DNA of 64,000 bases from Streptomyces sp. L-9-10 (GCF_004151105.1 NZ_PHRF01000152.1:62001-126000); one strand, 5' to 3'; shown: positions 17,661 through 26,034, counted from the stretch's first letter. Notes: a model not told the origin generated them from the sequence alone. Program-made: numbers and translations.

Positions 17661-19181
17661 TCACTGGGGGCGGTCCCCGAAGATCGTGCGGTGCCAGTCC
17701 TTCCTGGCCACCGCGGTGTTGTCGTACATCACATGCTTGACCTGCGTGTACTCCTCGAAGGAGTACGCCGACATGTCCTTGCCGAACCCGCTGGCCTTGT
17801 ATCCGCCGTGTGGCATCTCGCTGATGATCGGGATGTGGTCGTTGACCCAGACGCAGCCGGCCTTGATCTCACGGGTGGCCCGGCCGGCCCGGTGGACGTC
17901 GCGGCTCCAGGCGGAGGCGGCGAGACCGTACGGGGTGTCGTTGGCGAGCCGGATGCCCTCGTCGTCGGAGTCGAAGGGCAGGACGGCCAGGACCGGGCCG
18001 AAGATCTCGGACTGGACGATCTCGCTGTCCTGGGCGGCGCCGGCGACGAGAGTGGGGCGGTAGTACGCGCCGTCCTTCCACACGCCGCCGGGCGCCTCGC
18101 CGCCGGTGACGATCCGGGCGTATCCGCGCGCCCGGTCGACGAAGCCGGCCACCCGGTCGCGGTGGGTGTGCGAGATCAGCGGGCCGAGGTCGGTGGCGGG
18201 ATCGAAGGGGTCACCGATGCGCACGGTCTCCATCAGTTCGGCGACGGCGCCGACGAAGGCGTCGTACAGCGGGCGCTGTACATAGGCGCGGGTGGCGGCC
18301 GTGCAGTCCTGGCCGCCGTTGATGAGGGAACCGGCGACCGCGCCGTGGACGGCGGCTTCCAGGTCGGCGTCGTCGAAGACCAGGAAGGGCGCCTTGCCGC
18401 CGAGTTCGAGATGGAGGCGTTTGACGGTGGCGGTGGCGATCTCGGCGACGCGCTTTCCGACGGCGGTGGAGCCGGTGAAGGAGGTCATCACGACATCGGG
18501 GTGGCCGACGAGACGTTCCCCGGCGTCGGGCCCCGCGCCGCTGACGATGTTGATCACGCCGTCGGGCAGTCCGGCCCGCTGGGCGGCCCGCGCGAACATC
18601 AGCGAGGTGAAGGGGGTGTTCTCGGCGGGCTTGAGCACAATGGTGTTGCCCGCGGCGACGGCCGGGAGGATCTTCCAGGCGGCCATCTGGAGCGGGTAGT
18701 TCCAGGGCGCGATGGAGCCGACGACGCCGATCGGCTCGCGGCGTACGTACGAGGTGTGATCGGCGCTGTACTCACCGGCGGAGGCGCCCTGGAGATGGCG
18801 CGCGGCGCCCGCGAAGAAGGCGGTGTTGTCGATGGTGCCGGGGACGTCGAACTCGGTGGACAGCTTGATCGGCTTGCCGCACTGGAGCGATTCGGCGTAC
18901 GCGAAGTCGTCGGCCTGTTCGGCGAGGACGGCCGCGAACCGGTGCAGGGCGTCGGAACGCTCCCCCGGGGTGGTGCCCGACCAGCCGGGGAACGCCTCGC
19001 GCGCGGCGGCGACCGCGGCGTCGACATCGGCCGGGCCCGCCAGTTCGTACGCGTACAGCTCCTCGCCGGTCGCCGGGTTCACGACGGCGTGCGTACGTCC
19101 CGAGGTGCCCGGACGCGGCCGCCCGCCGATGAACTGCGCACCGTCCGCGAAGCGGTCCCGCACCTGGAAGCGGTTGGCCAT
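17661..19181 (-). CDS. Aldehyde dehydrogenase, likely gamma-aminobutyraldehyde dehydrogenase
   Basis: First gene of the polyamine operon. The 506-residue enzyme has Asn in APWNYPLQMA, NAD site FTGSTAVGKRV, Glu in LELGGKAP, catalytic Cys in GGQDCTAATR, and EIFGPVLAV. GQDCTAATR and the MPHGGYKASGFGKDMS end are typical of the betaine/aminobutyraldehyde group, so oxidation of 4-aminobutyraldehyde (or its glutamyl form) to GABA is the likely job. ATG 19181 follows GGAGAG; the frame upstream is open for 102 codons but is promoter DNA with an operator-like palindrome. Confidence 0.92.
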   Translation of the reverse strand: MANRFQVRDRFADGAQFIGGRPRPGTSGRTHAVVNPATGEELYAYELAGPADVDAAVAAAREAFPGWSGTTPGERSDALHRFAAVLAEQADDFAYAESLQCGKPIKLSTEFDVPGTIDNTAFFAGAARHLQGASAGEYSADHTSYVRREPIGVVGSIAPWNYPLQMAAWKILPAVAAGNTIVLKPAENTPFTSLMFARAAQRAGLPDGVINIVSGAGPDAGERLVGHPDVVMTSFTGSTAVGKRVAEIATATVKRLHLELGGKAPFLVFDDADLEAAVHGAVAGSLINGGQDCTAATRAYVQRPLYDAFVGAVAELMETVRIGDPFDPATDLGPLISHTHRDRVAGFVDRARGYARIVTGGEAPGGVWKDGAYYRPTLVAGAAQDSEIVQSEIFGPVLAVLPFDSDDEGIRLANDTPYGLAASAWSRDVHRAGRATREIKAGCVWVNDHIPIISEMPHGGYKASGFGKDMSAYSFEEYTQVKHVMYDNTAVARKDWHRTIFGDRPQ

Positions 19182-19276
19182 GACGCTCTCCGATGTTCCA
19201 GCTGGTTGGTCAGCTGTTGTTCCGGCTGTTGTTCCGGCTTCAATTGAGTGCCGATCCTGACAGAGCACTGCCACCT

Positions 19277-19297
19277 CAACAAGGGATTCCGTTGTTG
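19277..19297. promoter_or_regulatory. CAACAA...TTGTTG operator-like palindrome
   Basis: A 21-base palindrome with one mismatched pair (outer arms CAACAA/TTGTTG, inner GGA-T-TCC) lies about 96 bases upstream of the polyamine operon's first start codon. A tandem GTTGTTCCGGCT repeat lies between it and the gene (about 19216-19239). The Lrp/AsnC regulator gene in this window also has CTCAACAA in its upstream region, so a shared regulator is possible. Confidence 0.5.
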
Positions 19298-19392
19298 CCT
19301 TTTGGTTACGCGACGGAATCGGTCGACCATGTGTCGCGTCAGCGTGCTGATCCGCGGACGGAATGTCAGTGGTGGCTGCCAGACTCGCATGC

Positions 19393-20016
19393 ATGGGGAA
19401 GAACGCGGAGCCCTCGGGGCGCTCAGGGCATTCGGGGCGTGAGAAGTACCTGCTCTTCTGGGGGCACGCCCCGCGCCGGGACGGCACGCTCGGCGCGAGC
19501 TGTCTCAGTCAGTGGTGGCCGTCGCCGTTCACGGTGGACGGGGTGGAGTACGCGACGGCCGAGCACTGGATGATGGCGGGCAAGGCACGGCTCTTCGGGG
19601 ACGAGGAGGCCGAGCGCGCCGTTCTGGAGGCGGCGAATCCCGCGCTCGCCAAGAAGGCGGGACGGCTGGTGCGCGAGTTCGACGAGACCGTCTGGGAGCG
19701 CGAGCGCCTCGGCATCGTGGTGCGGGGCAGCGTCCACAAATTCGGGCAGGATGCCGCGCTGCGCGGATTTCTGCTGGCCACGGGCGACCGGATACTCGTC
19801 GAGGCCAGCCCGATGGACCGGATCTGGGGCATCGGGCTGGCCTCGGACGACGAGCGGGCGCTGGATCCCGCGCGCTGGCGCGGGCTGAATCTGCTGGGCC
19901 TGGCGCTGATGGAGGCGCGTGAGCGGCTCCGGACCGAGGCCGGGACCGGGACGGCGACTGGGACTGGGACTGGGTCCGTGGCCGCGGCCCCTGGCTCGGC
20001 CGGGTCTAGCGGGTGA
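19393..20016 (+). CDS. NADAR family protein (YbiA-like N-glycosidase)
   Basis: A 207-residue protein of the NADAR/YbiA family (formerly DUF1768). YbiA-type members hydrolyse early riboflavin-pathway intermediates, and others act on ADP-ribose compounds. Diagnostic segments are YLLFWGHAPRRDG, LSQWWPSPF, TAEHWMMAGKARLFGD and SPMDRIWGIGLA, which carry the conserved Trp, His and Asp residues. ATG 19393 is used, since an upstream in-frame start adds ten atypical residues. The last 25 or so codons are Gly/Thr-rich and include a GGGACT-type 6-base repeat. It is divergent from the polyamine operon; no functional link is evident. Confidence 0.85.
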   Translation: MGKNAEPSGRSGHSGREKYLLFWGHAPRRDGTLGASCLSQWWPSPFTVDGVEYATAEHWMMAGKARLFGDEEAERAVLEAANPALAKKAGRLVREFDETVWERERLGIVVRGSVHKFGQDAALRGFLLATGDRILVEASPMDRIWGIGLASDDERALDPARWRGLNLLGLALMEARERLRTEAGTGTATGTGTGSVAAAPGSAGSSG

Positions 20017-20806
20017 CGTCGACTACCAGCGAGGTGCTGTAGTCGTCGTAGGTGCTGTCGTAGTCGTTGTTCCGCTCCTCGTTGATCGCCTGGGTGATGC
20101 CCCAGATGATGAAGCCGAGGAAGATGACGCCGAGTGCGATACCGATCGACCCGAGGATGACACCGGCGCGGGCCTGGCCCTCGTTGGTGGCCTGGCCCCG
20201 CTGCACCCTCTTCCTGCCGACGATGCCGAAGATCAGCGCGAGTACGCCGAGGACGATGCCGCCGATGCCATAGAGACAGAACAGACAGACGGACAGGATG
20301 CCCAGCACCATCGCGGCGACGCCCATACCGTTCGCCGGGGGCTGCCAGCCGGGCTGGCCGTATCCCGGCATGCCCGGATAGGGCTGGGCGGCGGGGTAGC
20401 CGGGATAGCCATAGCCCGGGGCCTGTCCCGGTCCCGCGCCGGCGCCGTACGGAGCGGCGGGGTGCTGGACGGGCGAGGCGCCCGGGTAGCCGTAAGGACC
20501 GGGGGCGGGCTGGGCAGGTCCCCCGGGGGCGGTGGGCGGCGGGGGCACGGCGCCGAACCGCGGCCCTCCGGTCGGCGCATCCATGATCGTCGGCATGTTG
20601 TGCACCGATTCCCCCGACGGCTGCGGGGGCTGCGGGGGCTGCGGATGCCGCGCGGCCTCTGCCGGCGGCTGCTGTCCCGGAAGCCCGGGTGATATCGGCG
20701 GCGGCGGCAGCGGCGCCGGCTTGTCCAGCGGAATCCGCTGCTCGGGCGGAGCCCACGGATCACCCGGCTCGTAGCCGCCCGGCGGCTGCTCGCTCTTGTC
20801 TGACAT
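20006..20806 (-). CDS. DUF4190-type small membrane protein with proline-rich N-terminus
   Basis: A 266-residue protein. The first 150 or so residues are Pro/Gly/Tyr/Gln-rich and disordered, as in many actinobacterial envelope proteins. Two hydrophobic helical hairpins follow: MAAMVLGILSVCLF-like from about residue 162 and AGVILGSIGIALGVIFLGF near 220. This matches DUF4190, whose function is unknown. ATG 20806 has GGGGGAGG just upstream; an in-frame ATG nine codons earlier is also possible. The 3' end overlaps the NADAR gene by 11 bases, tail to tail. Confidence 0.8.
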   Translation of the reverse strand: MSDKSEQPPGGYEPGDPWAPPEQRIPLDKPAPLPPPPISPGLPGQQPPAEAARHPQPPQPPQPSGESVHNMPTIMDAPTGGPRFGAVPPPPTAPGGPAQPAPGPYGYPGASPVQHPAAPYGAGAGPGQAPGYGYPGYPAAQPYPGMPGYGQPGWQPPANGMGVAAMVLGILSVCLFCLYGIGGIVLGVLALIFGIVGRKRVQRGQATNEGQARAGVILGSIGIALGVIFLGFIIWGITQAINEERNNDYDSTYDDYSTSLVVDVTR

Positions 20807-20973
20807 GGGCCTCCCCCATCGTAATTCCGTCATGCTACGGGCTCCGCTCCGCACGGAAACGGCCCGGCCTACGATGATCCCTGACCCGAGCGGCCCCGGG
20901 CAGGGTGCGGACGTCCCGTCCCTGCCCACGGCCGCTCCCTCTTGGCACCCGCCCCAGCATCCGGAGGACCCCG

Positions 20974-21999
20974 ATGACCGATCTGCACCCCTTCATCGCG
21001 GGGCTGCCCAAGGCCGAACTGCATGTGCACCATGTCGGATCGGCGTCGCCCCGCATCGTGGCCGAACTGGCCGCCAGGCACGCGGACTCCAAGGTGCCCG
21101 CCGACCCCGAGGCGCTCGTCGACTACTTCACCTTCACCGACTTCGCGCACTTCATCGACGTCTATCTCTCCGTCGTCGATCTGATCCGTACACCCGAGGA
21201 CGTCCGGCTGCTGACCTTCGAGGTCGCCCGTGACATGGCCCGCCAGAACATCCGCTATGCCGAGCTGACGGTCACCCCGTTCAGCTCGACCAGCCGCGGT
21301 ATCCCGGAGCAGGGCTTCATGGAGGCGATCGAGGACGCCAGGAAGAGCGCCGAGGCCGAGTTCGGGGTCGTGCTGCGCTGGTGCTTCGACATCCCCGGCG
21401 AGGCCGGGCTGCCCGCGGCCGAGGAGACCGCGAGGCTCGCGGTGGACCTGCGGCCCGAGGGACTGATCGCCTTCGGTCTCGGCGGCCCCGAGATCGGGGT
21501 GCCCCGGCCGCAGTTCAAGCCGTACTTCGACCGTGCGATCGCCGCGGGCCTGCACTCCGTGCCGCACGCCGGTGAGACGACGGGCCCGGAGACGGTCTGG
21601 GACGCCCTGCGCGACCTGGGCGCGGAGCGCATCGGCCACGGCACGAGCGCCGTCCAGGACCCGGAGCTGCTCGCGTACCTCGCCGAGCACCGCGTCCCGC
21701 TGGAGGTGTGCCCGACCTCCAACATCGCCACCCGCGCCGTTCTCGATCTCGACGAACACCCGATCAAGGCGATGGTCGCGGCCGGTGTGCTGGTGACGGT
21801 CAACAGCGACGACCCGCCGATGTTCGGCACGGACCTCAACAAGGAGTACGGGGTGGCCGCCCGGCTGCTCGGCCTGGACGAGCGCGGTCTCGCGGATCTC
21901 GCGAAGAACGGTGTCGAAGCCTCGTTCCTCGACACGGACGGCAAGAAGCGGCTCACCGCCGAGATCGACGCGTACACCGCCCAGTGGCTCGCGCGCTGA
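20974..21999 (+). CDS. Adenosine deaminase-family enzyme, probably 6-aminodeoxyfutalosine deaminase
   Basis: Zinc-dependent amidohydrolase of 341 residues. Metal and catalytic residues are visible: HxH in AELHVHHVGS, His-Ala-Gly-Glu in VPHAGETTG, His in RIGHGTSAV, and Asp pair in VNSDDPPMFGTDL. The metal segment reads HVHHVGS rather than HLHLEGS of true adenosine deaminases. Streptomyces enzymes of this subgroup were shown to deaminate 6-aminodeoxyfutalosine in the futalosine route to menaquinone, so that role is preferred. Assignment to the subgroup is from memory. ATG 20974 follows GGAGG at ideal spacing. The next gene starts two bases after the stop. Confidence 0.85.
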   Translation: MTDLHPFIAGLPKAELHVHHVGSASPRIVAELAARHADSKVPADPEALVDYFTFTDFAHFIDVYLSVVDLIRTPEDVRLLTFEVARDMARQNIRYAELTVTPFSSTSRGIPEQGFMEAIEDARKSAEAEFGVVLRWCFDIPGEAGLPAAEETARLAVDLRPEGLIAFGLGGPEIGVPRPQFKPYFDRAIAAGLHSVPHAGETTGPETVWDALRDLGAERIGHGTSAVQDPELLAYLAEHRVPLEVCPTSNIATRAVLDLDEHPIKAMVAAGVLVTVNSDDPPMFGTDLNKEYGVAARLLGLDERGLADLAKNGVEASFLDTDGKKRLTAEIDAYTAQWLAR

Positions 22000-22001
22000 C
22001 G

Positions 22002-23687
22002 ATGGCCGGCGACCGGACGGACCGGGACACCGCCGCGCGGACCGTCGTCGCCGTCGGCCACCGCGGTGATCCCTACCGCGTGCGGGAGAACACCCTCCCG
22101 TCCGTGCGCTCCGCGCGGCGGCGGGGCGCGGACGCGGTCGAGATCGACGTCAGGCTCACCCGCGACGGCGTGCCCGTGCTGCTGCACGACTCCACACTGA
22201 AGCGGCTCTGGGGCCATGACCGGCGGCTGGCGGAGCTGACGTACGAGGAGTTGCGCGCGCTGACGGACGGCGGCGTCCCGACGCTGCGCGAGGCGCTCAC
22301 GGCGGCGGACCCGGACGGGGCGCCCGGCGGGAACGCGGGCAGCGGGAACGCGGGCACGGACGGGACGCGTTTCATGGTGGATCTTCCCGGCGCGACCGAG
22401 GAGTCGGTACGCACGATCATCGGCACGGTGCGTGACTGCGACGCCGCCGAGCGCGTGTACTACTGCGCGGGTCCGGGCGCGATGCTCGCCGTCCGCGCGG
22501 CGGACGCGCGCGCCGAGATCGCCATGACATGGACAACGCTCGCGCCTCCGCGTCCGGCCCTGCTCGCTGCGGTGCGGCCGCGCTGGCTCAACTACCGGTT
22601 CGGGCTGGTCAGCCGGGAGCTGGCCGACCGCAACCACCGGGACGGCCTGCTGGTCTCCGCCTGGACCGCGGACACCCGGCGCAGCATGCGCCGGCTGATC
22701 GCGCACGGCGTCGACTCCGTCACCACCAACCGGATCGATGTCCTGGCCGGGCTCCTGGGGACTCGTCGTTCCCGAGCCCCCGGGCATACGGTCGGGGATG
22801 ACGAGCCGCCTGCCGTGATCGACGGTCCCTCCCGTGATCATGGCGGGCGCGACAGGAGCAGAGGAGCAGATGTGTCCGACGACCACGACTACCCGCGCGC
22901 GGCGGGACGTATCCGCTCCGACATCGCCCACAACGCGCGCGTCTGGAACTACTGGTTGGGCGGAAAAGACAATTATCTGGTGGACCGCGCGGTCGGCGAC
23001 CGGATCACCGGCATGTACCCGAGCATCGGGGAAGTGGCGCGCGCGGACCGGGCGTTCCTCGGCCGGGCGGTCCGGCATCTCGCCGGGGACCTGGGCGTAC
23101 GGCAGTTCCTGGACATCGGCACGGGCCTGCCCACCGTCGACAACACCCACGAGGTGGCGCAGCGGATCGCGCCCGAGTCCCGGATCGTCTATGTCGACAA
23201 CGATCCGATCGTGCTGGCGCACGCCCGCGCGCTGCTGACGGGTTCGGCGGAGGGGGTCACCGAGTACATCGACGCGGACGCCCACGATCCGGACGGGATC
23301 CTGGCCGGTGTCGAGCCGACGCTCGACCTGCGGCAGCCGGTGGCGGTCATACTGCTCGGCATCCTGAACTTCGTCCTCGACACCGACGAGGCGCGGTCGA
23401 TCGTACGGACGCTGCTGGCCGCCGTGCCCTCCGGCAGCTTTCTGGTGCTCACCCACCCCACGCTGGAGCTGGGCGGCGACGGCAACGCCGAGGCCATGCG
23501 GTTCTGGAACGAGAACGCGACTCCGCCGATCACCGCCCGCGGCCGGACGGACATCGAGTCCTTCGTGGCCGGTCTGGAACTGCTCGAACCGGGCATCGTC
23601 TCCTGCGCGCGCTGGCGCCCCGACCCGCGCCGGGACGACGGCGCGGCGGAGGTGGCCCAATTCGGCGTGGTGGCCCGCAAGCCCTGA
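22002..23687 (+). CDS. Glycerophosphodiester phosphodiesterase read in frame into a SAM methyltransferase
   Basis: One uninterrupted frame of 561 codons. Residues 1 to about 255 are a GDPD domain: HRGDPYRVRENTLPS (catalytic His and metal Glu), VEIDVRLTRDG, PVLLHDSTLKR, and a C-terminal AHGVDSVTTNRID. Residues 291-561 are a complete methyltransferase of the Methyltransf_19 type. A low-complexity Arg/Gly/Asp stretch joins them. The usual EIK metal motif in the middle of GDPD proteins appears as VDLPG, so activity is uncertain. It is coupled to the deaminase gene, with a 2-base gap. It could be a true fusion or loss of the phosphodiesterase stop codon. Confidence 0.75.
   Translation: MAGDRTDRDTAARTVVAVGHRGDPYRVRENTLPSVRSARRRGADAVEIDVRLTRDGVPVLLHDSTLKRLWGHDRRLAELTYEELRALTDGGVPTLREALTAADPDGAPGGNAGSGNAGTDGTRFMVDLPGATEESVRTIIGTVRDCDAAERVYYCAGPGAMLAVRAADARAEIAMTWTTLAPPRPALLAAVRPRWLNYRFGLVSRELADRNHRDGLLVSAWTADTRRSMRRLIAHGVDSVTTNRIDVLAGLLGTRRSRAPGHTVGDDEPPAVIDGPSRDHGGRDRSRGADVSDDHDYPRAAGRIRSDIAHNARVWNYWLGGKDNYLVDRAVGDRITGMYPSIGEVARADRAFLGRAVRHLAGDLGVRQFLDIGTGLPTVDNTHEVAQRIAPESRIVYVDNDPIVLAHARALLTGSAEGVTEYIDADAHDPDGILAGVEPTLDLRQPVAVILLGILNFVLDTDEARSIVRTLLAAVPSGSFLVLTHPTLELGGDGNAEAMRFWNENATPPITARGRTDIESFVAGLELLEPGIVSCARWRPDPRRDDGAAEVAQFGVVARKP
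22872..23687 (+). CDS. SAM-dependent methyltransferase (DUF574/Methyltransf_19) with its own start
   Basis: Second cistron inside the longer frame. GTG 22872 is preceded by AGAGGAG at good spacing and gives a 271-residue protein, the usual length for this actinobacterial family. RVWNYWLGGKDNY near the N-terminus is the family hallmark; FLDIGTGLPTVDNTH is the SAM-binding motif I, and VYVDNDPIVLAHAR binds the ribose. The methyl acceptor of this family is generally unknown. Independent translation from 22872 seems more likely than use only as a fusion. Confidence 0.75.
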   Translation: MSDDHDYPRAAGRIRSDIAHNARVWNYWLGGKDNYLVDRAVGDRITGMYPSIGEVARADRAFLGRAVRHLAGDLGVRQFLDIGTGLPTVDNTHEVAQRIAPESRIVYVDNDPIVLAHARALLTGSAEGVTEYIDADAHDPDGILAGVEPTLDLRQPVAVILLGILNFVLDTDEARSIVRTLLAAVPSGSFLVLTHPTLELGGDGNAEAMRFWNENATPPITARGRTDIESFVAGLELLEPGIVSCARWRPDPRRDDGAAEVAQFGVVARKP

Positions 23688-23688
23688 C

Positions 23689-24106
23689 GTGCCGGGAACA
23701 GGGAGGAGCCAAGGGGCGGGTGCGGGTGGCGGAGCGGTGTCCTGCGCCGGTCCGTGGGCCGTCGACATCGGGGTGGCCCTGCTCATCCAGGCGGCGGTGA
23801 CCATTCCGTTCGTCGTGCCGCGCGGGCCGGGGCTGCCGCCCGCCGACTGGCCGTCGTACGGTCTGACCACGCTGGCCGTGCTGCCGCTGGTCTGGCGGCG
23901 CCGGGCGCCCGTGACCGTACTGCTGGCCGTCGTGGTGGCGCAGATCCTCTACAAGTTCACGCTGGACGGTCCGGGCCAGACGCTGCCGTACACCAGTCTG
24001 ATGGCGCTCTACACCGTCGCCGCGCTGTCCCCCGCCCGCCGCCGCGTCCCCTCCGCCGTACTGACCTTCGCGCTGGTCCCTCCGGGGGTCGCGGTGAACT
24101 CCGGGG
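23689..24106 (+). pseudogene. Truncated sensor histidine kinase (membrane domain only)
   Basis: GTG 23689 starts one base after the methyltransferase stop. About 135 codons encode four hydrophobic helices typical of the N-terminal membrane domain of NarL/DesK-type kinases (VDIGVALLIQAAVTIPF, then LAVLPLVWRRRAPVTVLLAV). At about VPPGVAVNSG the likeness ends, and the frame continues as Arg-rich shadow sequence to 24411. No dimerisation His box or ATPase domain follows. It appears cut by a deletion that joined it to the serine hydrolase remnant. Confidence 0.65.
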
Positions 24107-24112
24107 AGGCAC

Positions 24113-24826
24113 GACACCGCCCCCGACGCCGAGGCGCTACGGGCCGCACTCGCCGGTCTGCCCCGCGCCGACGCGACCGCCGCGCTGGTCAGGGTCGGCG
24201 GCGACGGCAGCTGGCGCGGCAGCGCGGGCGTCCACGATCTGCGCGGCGGCCGGCCCGCCGACGAGGTCCACCGCCGTGTCCTGGCACCGCTCGGTCTGCG
24301 CGACACGTACTTTCCCGGCGCCGATCCGCGTATCAAGGGGCCGCACAACCACGGCTACCAGTCGTTCCCCCGGCCCGGCGATGGCTCCGGCGGTGGCTTC
24401 GAACTGCGTGATGTGACGGTGTGGGGGGCCACGGAAGCCTGGGCGGCGGGCGACGTCATCTCCACCACCGCCGATCTCGAACGGTTCGTCCAGGCCCTGT
24501 TCCGGGGCCGGGTGGTGCCGGAACCGCAGCTGGAGGAGATGTTCACCCTGCCGGACCCGACCGTGCGCGACGTCGTCTCCGGCGACCCCGCCGCGTACAG
24601 CGCCGGTCTGTCGATGACGACGCTCGGGGGCCGCCAGGTGTGGGGCAAGACGGGCGGACGACGGGGCTACAACACGGCGGTCGGTGCCACCCGGGATCTC
24701 TCCCGGACCCTGGTGTACAGCGTCAACGCGACGGACGCGAAGGGCGCGGACATGAACCCGACCGCGCTGAAGCTGATGGTCGCCACGTTCGGCGCGCCGT
24801 CCGAGGGCCAGGCCCCGCCCGCGTAG
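24113..24826 (+). pseudogene. Remnant serine hydrolase (beta-lactamase/D-Ala carboxypeptidase family)
   Basis: The C-terminal half of a class-C beta-lactamase-like hydrolase is readable: HRRVLAPLGLRDTYFPG, WGATEAWAAGDVISTTADL, and the third active-site motif in VWGKTGGRRGYN. The signal peptide is gone. The part between GVHDLRGGRPA and DEVHRRVLAPLG has been deleted, removing the SxxK nucleophile and the YxN motif. The frame has no start codon before the junction: a TGA lies at 24095-24097. The product cannot be catalytic, so this is a decayed gene. A short product from an internal start (ATG 24413) is possible but meaningless as an enzyme. Confidence 0.75.
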
Positions 24827-24869
24827 GCCCGCCACGGTGAGAGAGCCCCGCCCGCGCAGGCCCGCGCCC

Positions 24870-25805
24870 TCACACGTCGGCGCCCGGGTCCTCCCTCGAC
24901 GGTCCCGGCTCCTCGGCCCTGAGCGTCTCCGGCGGCACCTCCTTGGCGCGGGCCGTCAGCACCTTCCCGATGAACAGGTCGTAGACGAAGACCCCGATGA
25001 GCCCCCCGACCAGCGGTCCGATGATCGGGATCCAGAAATAGCCGCTGAACCACTGGAAGGTGCCCGGTAGCGCGATGTCCCCCCAGCCCACGATGTACGT
25101 CCACAGTCGCGGCCCGAAGTCACGCGCGGGGTTGATCGCGTATCCGGCGTTCGTCCCGATGCTCAGACCGATCGCGAAGACGACCAGACCGATCAGGAAC
25201 GGTGCGAGATTGGACAGGGGCCCGCTGTTGCGCGTGTCGATGAGCGCGCAGACCAGAATAAGGAGAATCGCGGTTCCGATGACCTGGTCCAGGAAGGGAC
25301 CCCACCAGGAATTACCGAAGTATTCGGCCGGGAAGGTGGCGAAAATCGAGAAGGTGGAGAGTGACTCGTCCCTGGCGACTCCGGCCTTGTCATTGAAATC
25401 GTCGATGGCCCAGCTGTACGCGGCGAAGACCACGGCGGCGGCGAGAAAGGCGCCCAGGAGTTGCGCGCCCCAGTACGGGAGGACCTTTTTCCAGGGGAAT
25501 CCGCGGCGCGCGGCGAAGGCGAGCGTGACGGCCGGGTTGATATGCCCTCCGCTGATACCTCCGGAGACATAGACCCCGAAGACCACGCCGAGCCCCCAGC
25601 CCCACGAGATGATCAGCCAGTTCGCCGCGCCGAAGGCGACCGTCTGGCGGCCCGAACCCGGGAGCCCGGCGACGGCCACGGCGACCGACCCGCAGCCGAG
25701 CAGGATCAGTACGAACGTTCCCAGGAATTCCGCGAGCAGCTCACCATTGAGTCCTTCGTGGTAGCCACGGCGCTTTGTACTGGTGGTCGCACTGGTGGTC
25801 GCCAT
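24870..25805 (-). CDS. MIP-family channel, glycerol facilitator type
   Basis: Six-helix aquaporin-family pore, 311 residues. Both pore half-helices are intact: GGHINPAVTLAFAARR and GYAINPARDFGPR. The Asp directly after the second NPAR is the mark of aquaglyceroporins such as GlpF, so passive glycerol (or polyol) uptake is more likely than pure water transport. A long external loop (about residues 135-185) and an acidic cytoplasmic tail are present. ATG 25805 follows GGAGGAG. No glpK or glpD lies beside it, so its physiological partner is unknown. Confidence 0.9.
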   Translation of the reverse strand: MATTSATTSTKRRGYHEGLNGELLAEFLGTFVLILLGCGSVAVAVAGLPGSGRQTVAFGAANWLIISWGWGLGVVFGVYVSGGISGGHINPAVTLAFAARRGFPWKKVLPYWGAQLLGAFLAAAVVFAAYSWAIDDFNDKAGVARDESLSTFSIFATFPAEYFGNSWWGPFLDQVIGTAILLILVCALIDTRNSGPLSNLAPFLIGLVVFAIGLSIGTNAGYAINPARDFGPRLWTYIVGWGDIALPGTFQWFSGYFWIPIIGPLVGGLIGVFVYDLFIGKVLTARAKEVPPETLRAEEPGPSREDPGADV

Positions 25806-25995
25806 TGCTCCTCCTGCTTCGGACAGGCTTCGGACAGCCTTCGAGCATCCATCAGACGGCCCGAGCGGGCCTTGATAGAAGCGACTGTAGGACCGTCCGG
25901 TGGAATGCGCCCGGCGAGTGCGGCGCACAGCTGAGGGCCTGTCACACGGGCAGGTGAGCCATTCGGGTGAGGGTTTTCCGCCGCGCGCGAACGAA

Positions 25996-26034
25996 AAGGG
26001 CGGGCGGTGGACAAGAAGTCCACCGCCCGCCCTT
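25996..26034 (-). terminator. Intrinsic terminator of the downstream aldehyde dehydrogenase gene
   Basis: Seventeen-pair perfect stem (outer AAGGGCGGGCGG...; loop AAGAA at 26013-26017), followed on the minus strand by TTTT. It lies 46 bases past the stop of the minus-strand aldehyde dehydrogenase gene. Confidence 0.85.

Noticed and set aside
24137..24835. 232-codon minus-strand frame opposite the hydrolase remnant
   Set aside because: Shadow of the plus-strand pseudogene; no family likeness or ribosome site.
2633..25940. Recurring TCAGG(G/C)CCTG(T) words at about 2633, 8369 and 25930 considered as attachment sites
   Set aside because: Too short, GC-rich and without an integrase or tRNA target; chance recurrence.
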